From NCBI RefSeq assembly GCF_963576615.1, contig NC_088717.1:12425559-12489558 (forward strand): a stretch of 64,000 nucleotides of DNA, given 5' to 3'. Every line of letters begins with the position of its first letter. The first letter of the stretch is position 1. This document shows positions 12,901 through 24,900 of this stretch, piece by piece. This stretch comes from Watersipora subatra. Lineage: Eukaryota > Bryozoa > Gymnolaemata > Cheilostomatida > Watersiporidae. Position numbers and translations under genes: made by a program. The notes beneath the pieces were generated by a model. The model was not told the DNA's origin. It saw nothing but the letters and a program-made list of their open reading frames with translations, and searched no databases.

Positions 12901-15900
12901 ATTACGATTATTTCACATCTACATTTAAACACTTTTATAGTTGTTTTATTTTGTTTCTCAATTCATTTGACCTGCACAGAATCTTTTCCTCATAATATGA
13001 AGTTTTAAAGTTACAGTTGTAGTTGTTTAACAAAGTTTGAAAACCTTTCCAGTTGTTTTTATTTTCTCTTAATTTATTTCAACTGAATAAAACACTTCTT
13101 TCATAATATGTAGTTTGAAAGTTAGAATGACAAATGCTGTTATTAATGTTAAATACTAATCAATTTTCTGTCCAAAGACTTTTTTATTACCCGAGCAGCG
13201 CCGGGTAGCACAGTTAATATAAATATAGTTAGGTATAAATATCAATATCTGTCCTACTATAGCGATAAAGTTTTAAGAATGAAATATTTACTGCTAACTT
13301 CAGTTGAACTCACAACCTCTAGTTCTGCAGACAACCATTTACCCAATACACTACACTGCCCAACTGGCTCTACATTGGGATATAGTTAATGCATACTTAG
13401 AATACATGCCAATCTTTCATGGTTTCACTTAAAACACTTCAGCTAGCGGTATGTGTAAAGCCATACCAGAAGAAAAATGCATGTCCATAAGTGAAGAAAA
13501 ACGCGGAAACTCAAGTGGTAACAACACTATTGCAATCAGTATAAATCCGTAGTAGGCACTGCAGCCAGGACGGTATGAATTATACAGAAATAAACACAGT
13601 AAACAGAAATAGCTTAGTACATAGTTGATGTTGAATATGTCGATTAAAAGTAAAACTTCTGTACAGAACTTTTTTTTATTACCCATGCAACGCCAGGCAT
13701 TCTCCTAGTATATGTATACAAGATCGATCGTCACAACCAGCAAACTACACTGCGATTCAAAGCCACCAAAGCCCAACTCCGACCCCCCTTGTCTTTAGAT
13801 TTGTACATATGGTGTTTGGTTTACAACTTCAACTGAAAGCTTTAAAAAGTTTTGAGGAACGATGAGAATACTTTTCAAGAACAGCATACGGCATAATGGC
13901 AGCCATTTTTTACGGCGTATCAAGCTTGTTTTCTAACTCCATAATTTTTCAGTTTTATGCCTCAAAACTTTGAAAGCAATAACCAATAACTGTATCGGCT
14001 TAATATGCTTTACTGGGATCAAGTTCCATGTTTAACTTGGTCTAATACTTTGGCATATTTGCAACACCATTTAGCAAAAACGCTGACACCAGTGGTATTA
14101 ATGTCGCTCTGGCCGAGAGTAGAGAATACAAAATGTCAGCAACATTAGCCTGGCTTCACCTGTAAAAGGTTTAAGGTTATCTTTCCAAAATTCTGACGAA
14201 TTAGTCGAAAAATAAAGCCTACCCTCTATTTGAATGTCGCCTTTAATAGAAGCCACTCTAGGAGAAAGGTTTAAAAATTATGAGCAACATGGCATTCAAA
14301 TAGAGGTTTTACAACATTTACTTTTTAGTGAGTGATGTAAGGATTATATACAATAATAAGGTAACGCTAAAAAGCCCCTTTTTTACACTAAGTGCCTTGT
14401 CAGTGCTGTGCGCGCCATAAGCTGCACATTTATACTACCTAGCCTATATAAAATCTTTGTAAGTTTTTGTTTAATCAGCTGATTTTGTTAACAAATATAC
14501 GAGAACCTTCTGACATCACAGCAGGTACTGCTAAAGATTATAAAAACATCGATTTTGTAATCTTTTTAATAATGGAGCTGTCTTTGTAATTTGCTCATCA
14601 AATAATCAAGGTATGCTCATAGGCAAAAGTTGACGAATTCTACTGGTTCAAGGGTCAACTGCAATGCCAACAAAGGCTTAAAGTTCAACATGTATTTTTT
14701 ACTTCGGCAATCTGTTTAGCTGACAAGCAATAGCAAAGTACATAACCCTCCTCTTGTTTTTAAGGCACTATAACATGAGAAGTAAAATGCTAATGGGTTT
14801 TCTGATGTGACCTTGACCAGTAGTGATCAACATTTTTAAGACTGAGAGCTACTTCAAGGAATTGAGTTGTACGAAAAGCCCAGTTTAGTAAAAGCTTCAA
14901 CAATAGCAAATTTGCAAAGATACATGTTTAATAATATTACTAGCATTTGTAATACTACTATGTGGAGAGACTGATAACATCAGTGTTAAGTACTCTCCAT
15001 AATTACACAACGATGATGGCAGGAATATTTGAACTTGCAACACTTATTAATAATCTGCTCTAATATTTGAAAGTCAGGAGTTAACACCAAGTAAATTGTT
15101 AATAGAGTCACAACAAGTTATCCGGTCTTTCTCAACAATTTTTTCTATTTCTGTACACGATTTTCAGTTTAAGTTTGGTGTTTTCAAAGAACACATAGTA
15201 TTTCTTCTTTAGCTATATATGTCTATTAGCAGACAACCAGGCACTACATTCTGTTCACCAGTGTACTGTAATCGGGCCAACAATTTGACACTGCAAGTCT
15301 CAGTGAGTATTGATGTGTATCAGTAAAGCATGCTCTGTGTTTGTCCTTGTTAAAGTTATTGTTAAAAAAGGGTGATTCACAGAAATAGGCTGAACACAGG
15401 AAGGCAGACAACTTTTATAATTGCTGTGCACACATCTTTGTATCAAGGGATCAAAGATTTAGTGCAGACTACTGGGTCCTGAGGTACAGTTCGTTTTGCA
15501 ACATTAATTTTTCCTAATCACATTGCGCAATGAAGCTTGCATGCTGGCTTTCTAAGTGGAGCTCATTTTTACAAGAGCTATTTTTAAAACATACGTAGGT
15601 GAGGTTAAGCGTTTCCTAGTGACCCCTGATCTTTGTCATCTGCACACTTTGCAGTTGAAAGATAATACCTTCACATACAAGTGACCCAATATATGAGAAA
15701 CTCGAGGTATGAGCTGATTTTCTAGCAAGTTTCTTATTTAAAATAAAAGTATGTAATCTTTAAAATACGAGCGTCCGAGACACCTCCTGATGCCCACTAC
15801 ACTATATAACCAAGTATGCAAAAGGCCACATGCAACAAGCGCATCGTTTGGTCTTTCTACTCAATCAGTTTGAAAAAAAATTTAAAAGGTTGCCTTAAAT

Positions 15901-18900
15901 ATATTGTGACACGGGGTAAAAACTGCTGAACCGAAAACAGCTACTTATAATACGACAATAAAATTAAAGTAAGTTTAATAAAAGATTAAAAATTTGCTTC
16001 AAGTGTGTGTTTAGTATGCTAAATTTGTTGAAGTTAATTTCACAGTGTCCATAGCGTAGAATCACAAAGGTTTAGTGTACCGATCGCGTTGCTCTCAAAT
16101 CTCTCAGACAGCCGTGATCCACAACGTCTGTGTGAAGGGAAAAGCTTACAGTAGTGCGCATAGAGATGTTACATTTTATTGCAGATCATAACAACTAGAT
16201 AAGTATTGTAGGAGTTACCACCATTGAAAACACTTATTTCTATCATAATATCCAATTTAAGTGGTGTTTTCATAGTATGGTAACGGATTAATTTGTCCTT
16301 AGTGATTTCATATAGGAAATAATGTTTTGAGACACGAGTAAATTGACCTACAAGCTCAGTCCTAGCGAGCATTAAGCTCGTATGCCGAAGTATGACTCTA
16401 GATCAACTACATACTAGCTTAATTGATATCAATCACTATCACAAGCAGTTGATATGCATCCCTAGTACCACTTCAGAGTAAAAGGACAAGTTGTTATCTT
16501 TTGAACAAAGAGCTGATAACTACAGACTTCCCAAAAGATCTAGTGGAACACTGGCATTTGCTTGCTCTTTGAAAAGTTGATTCATAAAAAAGCAAAATTT
16601 GTATAAAACAAATAAAAAATAAAAACTATACTTAACTAAGTGTACAGTGAATATATTTTAATTGTGATGCTGTTTAATTAATCTTTTTCCAAATGCTAAT
16701 GAGTTTATCTGGACTGCAGTGCAGATACAAAATGTTTGAGTCTTTGTCCAAATGTCTTAAGCATTTGTATAAGTTCTTTTATTTTATAATAGTGAAAAGA
16801 TCGCGTGAAAAGATAATGCATTGGCTGACTTGGCTAACCTTTTGAAGTTTTCAGATCATATTTTTGTCTTTATTACAGCTTGTTACTAAAATTTTAATAT
16901 TTTTTGTCAATCAATACTTGTCTTTTTTTCGTATAATGTTTTTTTAGTGGTGATTCAAAGATGTATTATGTAGCTATGTATATTGTTTTACTTGTAAAAT
17001 GTAAATTAGTAGAAGTACGTAAATACTATATGTACCATATAATTGTGTTTTAATAAAGTTAAAAAAAATATATTTGTGCACAAATTTAAAAAGGTTTGTA
17101 AAATTATAAACTTAGTAAAAAAGAAGTCAAATCACTAAACAAGCATTTCTGTAGAAGAGCACAGTTAGGAGGGCTTTAAATACCCACACTTCAAAATTTC
17201 TAAAACATTCCAGCATTTTGAACGTAATCAATAATTTTGAATTTTACTCGAAAATTAGCTTTTTATTTACTATGCTAGGCACTATCTTTATTAAGCATAA
17301 CTGAGTTGATTTGAATGGACTTGAGTTGAATAAAAAAAATTAAATTGTCATAAATATGAAGACTTCTGGTCTCTCACCAAACTAATTGATGAAGATTGTT
17401 AACCATACCAACTTATAAAACTTTTTGTTTAATATTATCTACTTGAGTACACAAACCTGATATATTGTACATCTCTTTGTTATGTGCCTCCCAGGCAAAC
17501 CAAGCATTCTTCTCTTGCTTGATTCCTTCCCCTCGCAAATGGAGCAACAAAAAGTCTTTTTTGAAATATTTCATTGAGAGAGGAAAACCAGAGCTGCAAC
17601 AAAAACCCGATAAAACACATACTTAGGGAGAAACCTAGAGATATGCATGTTAGTTCCTATTTCATATTTTCACGGACAAAGTTGTAAACTCTTGACCACA
17701 CTATTGGTTTAAGTAAATATTTTACCTTGTCTGGTAATAGTAGTAGACTGTATTCATGACAAAAGGATATATGACGTATATAACATTACTAGATGAATGC
17801 TTGGCGTTGCATGGGTAATATTTTGTAATAAAAAGTGTTTTTGCACAAAATTTTTTGACTGTACATAAAATTTAGCTGTTTGTTTATTTCTGTGGGCGCT
17901 ATAAGTTTCATTAAGTTTATGCTATATTTGCATATATTTATAGCACTTTGGAAAAGCCTGAGCACATATTTTTCTTTTAGTAGTTCAAGCATGCTAGGTG
18001 AAGCGTTGATATTTTAACCAATCACAATAAAAGATTAGCAGGTATATAAATATGAGCGCAAAAACTTCATAGTATGGTAAATAAGCCTTGTGGTGTAGGG
18101 ATAGCATGGCTGTCCACAGAATTTAGGTTTTGAATTTCAATTTCAGTGTGAAGGGTTTTATTTGTTTCAAAGATTTCATCGCTATAACCGCACATATAGA
18201 CAGCAAGCAAATACTTAAAATTATATACATATAGATCTGTCATATGCCACAGATATATGACATATACTGACACATCATATATCAACATGACATATTAGAA
18301 TATAATATAAAACAAAATAATGTAATATAATATATTTTAGTATATTATAGTGGGATATAACACACTATATTATATGATACAATATGATGTAACACGATGA
18401 AATATACTGTAAAACCTCTAATTGAACGCCACCTCTATTTGAACGTCACCTCCAATTGACCACCATCCTGAGAGAAGGGTTGACAAATAGACTGCCACTC
18501 TCCAATTGAACGCCACTTTCCATTTGACCACCACTTTGACATTATTTGATCTTTCCAAGCCCATAATATCAACTTATCAGTAAAAAAGTGTCTAAAAAAT
18601 TGTATTAATAATGAATCGTTTATATCCATAACAATTATTTCTCTCGTTGTCCAATTCCAAAGCTTTTCGCTTTGTTGTTAAAACTTTGAAAACAACACCA
18701 TAGCAATAACCAATAGCGGTCTCAGACTAGTAGCAGTTCTTTGTTTAACGCGGTCTTTCTACTTCAAAGTAGCCTACATATAAAAAACGACTTAAATTTA
18801 CGATGGTAGGTAAACGTTCAAAGCAACACTTTAAAAATAATTAATTTTTCAGGCTATTAGGGGCTCTTTGTTTAATGTGGTCCTGATACTTCGAAGTACA

Positions 18901-21900
18901 TGTATATATAAAACCGATTTAAATTTACGATGGTAGATGAAACTGAAAGCATCGCTATAGAAATAACTACTGTTTCAAGTTAATAGTAGTTCTTTGTATT
19001 ATGCGATCCTAGTACTTTGAAGAACCTGCATATAAAACTGGTTTGCAAGTTTTGGACCAAAAGTTACATTTACTAAGCAAACTTTTACTAATAATGTTAA
19101 ATGCAGCGCATGAAAGGTTTGCTTTGCCAAAAAATTGTTTGGACGGTAATACGGACTAGTTAAGCAGTGCAGAAGAATTGATGCCAAAAGATATTGTGGA
19201 AGGTATTGGACAACTAGAATATGTTTGTTCCATCAAAAGCAACAATCATACACAGCTATCCAGGCAAACGATGAGAATATTTTTATTTTAAAAACGTAAA
19301 TTTTTGTTTCTGCATGTAATATAAGCATGATTTGTTTATGTCACTTGTTCATGAATATATATTTGTATCATTTGATAGACTTTTATTGCATAACTTATAA
19401 ATATGCAGGTTTATAGCATGTTATTTAATAGCATCCTTGTGGCTATCTTAACACGGCTTACAGGAGATCGACTCTTATAACTCCACTTCTATTGCACATA
19501 AAAAGCTAGTTTTGGCTCCAAATTGTAGCAAACATATCAGTGAGTGAAATGAGCTTTTATTCAACTGCGTTAAATATAAATATAAAACAGAAGTATCTTT
19601 TCAAATTTAGAATGAAATAAAAATTGAAAATGCCAACTAATGGCAAAAGACACAAGCTATAATATCATCGCTGGTCAATTGCATGCAATGGATATCAACT
19701 GTTAAAGATATTTCTTTGTTTTTCAATGCATATTTATTAAGAGATCTTTGACAAGTTAGAGGTAATTTAGCAAATTTATTGCATCCAAAAGGTTTAATAT
19801 CGCTCCGCCAAAAAGAGAGAGCAAAATATAGGTGCATTTGGCTTCTCCCATAATAGGGTTAAATTTATTTTCTGAAAATTCTGACGAATCCTTTGAAAAA
19901 TAGACCGCCAATTGATTGCCACTATAAAATAAAATTGAAAAATAGAACGCCATGGCATTCAATTAGAGGTTTTACGGTATAGATTGTTATTGACAGGCAA
20001 CAAAATTATAATTCTACAAGTTGTAGCAACAAGTAGTGCAACTTTGGTTATATTATGGTTATATTATGCACACACTTGTTATTATATGCGTATCCTTTAA
20101 TACCTGTATATAAACTCCGCCCTCTTAGTGTCGGGTGTGAAGTACTCTCTCATCCAGCCCATTCGATCTTCTCCCAACTCTATGGGTGGTCCAGAAGCAG
20201 CTATAAATGTCTTTCCTTTCTCACTGATAGAGTTCATTTGACCTTTTTTGAGCACTAAATATAACATTTCAATAATTATATTTAAACATTAAAACATTTC
20301 AATAGGTAAATTTAAAACATGCATCTTGTTTTTGTAAATTAGAAAGAAAAGATTTTATATCTTTCAAAGCTTAGTTGCTTTTCTAAAGCATTACTTCACA
20401 GCTAAAAAGGTATACACTGTGATTGTCACTTTTTCTTGGAGTTGCCTTTCCGGCTACAAAAAGACTCACCATCAAATCCGAATTACAAATGGTTGTCTGG
20501 ATACAAATACAAGAGATATTAGGGTATTTAATCGCAGTCTATTAAAACATATTCTCACTCATAGCATCAGGTTTACTCAGCTTGAAGTCTTGTAATACAT
20601 TGTCACATTCATTCATATGAAGTTCTATCATTTCTGCTCAGTCAATAACAAGTCAACACACGCGCGCACACGCACTCGCACGCACACGAAAACATGTAGA
20701 TTGATTTTATTCTTTTGTATCTGTTTATTAGTAAAATAATAAACATGCACATGTATTTTATCTAGTATTAATCTCGGCAGTTTCGGAGAATTTTATCATT
20801 TTTAATCAGATAGCCATTCCCACGCGTATGTGGATTTTGAATAAAAATCAATGAACTGTTTTCACGGCAGCAATCTATGAGCAAGTTGATTTTAGCAACA
20901 GTCCTTAACGCATGCGAGTTTTTGTTCAGATGAGTGTTTAAGACGCTAGTTCTTGGAAACCAGAAGAATCTACTAGATTTTAAATAATAGATAAATCTAT
21001 ATTATAAAACTAAATCTTTTTGGTAGCGTGGCAGAAAACTCTGAGCATATGCGTGTAATGTTTTGAATGGAATCAGCTAAAAATATTTGGAAACGCATAG
21101 CTTGTACCCAAACTCGACACAATGACAATAAGAGTTTTATTAATAGAGATGCTGGCGAAGAGGATTGCTATTAACAGCTATTACCAGTCTTAGGCTCTTG
21201 TGGGCTTTTCATAGTTGCAAACATAAAAGGAACCAAAGCTAGTAACAACTGTATCACTGAGTACTCACATAATGGCTGACGCATCATGCTGTGGTTGTTG
21301 CACCGTGTGACAATCTTTTTCCGTGCCTCTATCTTTATCTCCACAGCCTCTCTGTTTACGCTTGATTTGAATTTGCAGAAGATCTGCGGTAAGTGAAGTA
21401 ATGTTTTCATCCTAAAGTGTTTTGGTGATGGAAGCGCAGGCTTCTGTGCAATAGAAGATATCAAGAAAGTTAAGGAACTTCACTTATTTTAAATAACTGG
21501 AAATTTGAGTGACACCTTGTAGAGTCAAAACTATTCATACAGCATCATCACCATGTGTTTGAACCAGTTCATCTAAGCGACTAGGTCGATAGACAAGTCA
21601 GTTTCTCCGATAGACTAACAAAGAATCGATCTGGCACTCGATCAAAGGGTGCGAATTGCTACAGCTACATATTAATAAAGGAACAGCACGTAGAAAAAGA
21701 CAGAGCTTTTGCACTTTCTCTGTATATATTTAAATGTGACTTTCATATCAAAAGATAAATACTGTGCTTATTTACTTCTATTGTAAGTTACTCTGAGATT
21801 AGTGTGGTTCAGTAAAGGAGTTGGTCGACTTCCTTTACAATTAGTCAGCTCAGTGAAAGATTTCATGAAAGTTTGTAATACCTCTACAAGTACCTCTCAG

Positions 21901-24900
21901 TTTGAATGTTGTATCTCTTAGCTTTTGATTGGTCTGTAAGTTTGCAACTAGCCTGACTGCTTATATGGTTTCAGCTAACTTGGAAAGGAAACAGCACTTT
22001 ATCGTTGTAAGTTTAAATATACTTTAGTTTACTTTCAAATTATTTCTTTGTAATCAGTTGAAAATGTTTTGTTCCACAGCAGCATATTTTGCGTGTAAAA
22101 AATTGTCCTACAAGAGAATCTGGTTAAGAAAATCAGATTTATTTTGTTTGTTTTCTAAAAAATACTACCTTCTTTTTTAGACCAGAGATAGCCTTGCTTT
22201 GTCGTAGTGGTTCGTTTTTAAATTAAAAATAAATCGGCATACTAATTTCATCGTTAGAATTTGGAGAAATCGTGGCCATGAGGCATATCAGTAATCTGAT
22301 TCATAGCAATGCTTTTTGGTTGACACTTTTACCATTTCTATACCAACAGCAACACCTTTTTATATGGCCTCTATTTCTACAGCAAAACTATGTTGGAACT
22401 GCATTGGCCTACAAACATTCTTGTCTCCACCACAATATATTTTTCTGTCTTGATATTACTTCTATGGCAACATTCTATTAACTATTCTTAAACTGTTTCA
22501 CCTTTTAAAAGCAAAAACTCTGTTTTTCAACAGACAAATTGCTTGGGCAGACAAGAAACCTTCTTATTAGACATACTGTAGCCAGTTTTTTCCAACAAAG
22601 ATTATCGTGTTTACGTAAAGCTGAGAACTCATCATTAAGGAAGTTGAAGCATTGCTCACTAACAGAGCCCTGCTTACTATAGTAAAGACTGAATAGAAAG
22701 AGAGAAGATACACCTCTACACACAATACTTTTAAACTTCTGCTGGATATTTGAGTTACATTCAAACAAAATTGTTAGATTACCAAGCATTTAATACATTA
22801 TTTGTTTCTTTCCAGATACAAGTGTGACTACATGAGTTTTATATTGTGTTTAATGCATGAAAAAAAACATTACACAACATTATTTATCTGTATCAGAGCA
22901 TTTGTTAGTTCATCGTCTGTTGTATTATTTGAAGATTATACCTTGTGGTCTACACAGGCTTGCGCTAAATTGGTGAGACCCACTAGCGTGTCGTGTTAGA
23001 GGATCACTCGCGCCAAATTTTAAAAGTTTTTATCAGAAAATGAAAATATTTTATTCTTATTTGAAATTTTCTTTGTTGTTTTAGGGGATCTAAATGCTAG
23101 GATGCTTGAAAATTAAAAGCAACAAAATTTTTTCCATTGTTTTTGGAGGCATATTTTTCTTTTGAGCTTTTTAACCGCAATCAAGTTTTACCGATTTTAA
23201 TCTTGAAACATCCTGGAAGTCAGATCATTTAAAACAGCAAAGAAAATTTCAAATCATAAAAAATATTTCTACTTTTTGATGAATTTTATTTAAATTTGAC
23301 GTAAGTGACCCTTTGAAAAAAACGATTTCAGAACTGCTCAATGAGTTAGTCATCATCTGGCTTAGGCCTGAGCAGGTACACCTCTAGTAGTCACCTCTAT
23401 ATAAGCAGAGTTGCGCTTTCTCCTGCTCTTCAGTTTACGTGGCAGTTTTGTTGACAAATATGTTAATTTCATTCATAGTCCTTAAAACTTTAAGTATTAC
23501 TAGCTGAAAGGAATAGTAAAAGGTATAGCAATCTATGTTATTAAAACAGAACACAAGCTCAGGTATATCAACTATAAATGTCCAACATTTACTGTCTGTA
23601 AGAGGTATGCATCTTGGTTTGTGACTTGAATATTCTGGTTAGTCAGCTATGCATGCTTTATAACAATGGTAACTGACAGCAATAACAATGCCTCACATGC
23701 TATGCGCAAAAGTACATTACAGCTGTTTTATTTAGGAGTTATCTTCTTTGGGACAAGACAACTTCAAATCAAATGCCATTACTTTGACAAACCACAGCAG
23801 ATATACAACAACAGCACCTCTCTTACAATAGACCAAGATACAATGCAATTGTTTTGTTTAGGAATTATCTTCCCTAGGACAAAGTAACTTTTAATTAATT
23901 CCCATTGCTACTTTCTAGTGGTGAATCACAACAGACTCTTCGTTTTAAATTATATGTTATAATATGTTATAATATAATATGTTTACATGCCAGACTACCT
24001 GATTTCATTTAAGGATCACTGCTTAGACTTCATCAGTACTTTTAATACAACAATTCTTAATCTTTTCGTTTATAAAAGATAAACATATTTTAATGACTGA
24101 TTTGAAGCTATAGTTCATAGTTACACATTTATGCATATACATGTACATAAATTTGTGTGACTAAATTTAAAAACCACAATAACTCTCTCCACAGAAGACT
24201 GTTTTATGTTATGGCTGTTTACCAGTCAAAGCATTTTTGAGTGTTTATTTGCACAGTAAATACTCCTCATAAGATGGTCCTAAACATCACTTGATTATAC
24301 ATTAACTTACTGTCTAACTAACTTAGTACTAACTTACTTAATTCATTACCTTGGCTCCTTTATAACACTATTAGGTTACCAATTTCTAAAATCTTTTGCT
24401 CAATTTACTCAATAATTTCTGATTTTTGCCTTTTCATTTCTGTTTTGGACATGCTTATAAAATAATTTCTGTTGATGACTCGCTAACACCAATAACATTT
24501 TATTCATAGAAACATTAGAAGAAATATAAGCATTCAATTACGCATGATCATACTTTGATGTGCTCGACAAGGTTTTATCAGTTTCAAATAGATTTTAGTT
24601 GCTTCAAAAGTGGTTTTCCTTAGTCTAAAAATTTGATTTTTGTACTCAACAGTTTGAATTTTGTACAGTTTTTTTTTCGGGAAATCCGTTATGCAGCTAA
24701 CATGGAAAATTTAAACGCATGGTCAAGTGGTAAATGTTAAAATAACTTGACATGGGGAATTATTATTTATTTTGGAATATATAGGCAAAAGCTCGGAAGC
24801 TTTTAAAGATAAAATTGTGATGCTGAGAAGTCTAAAAAAAGCTGCAGCGTGTGTTAGCAAACTCAACTCACCGAATTTACAGGAGGTACCACAATGATCT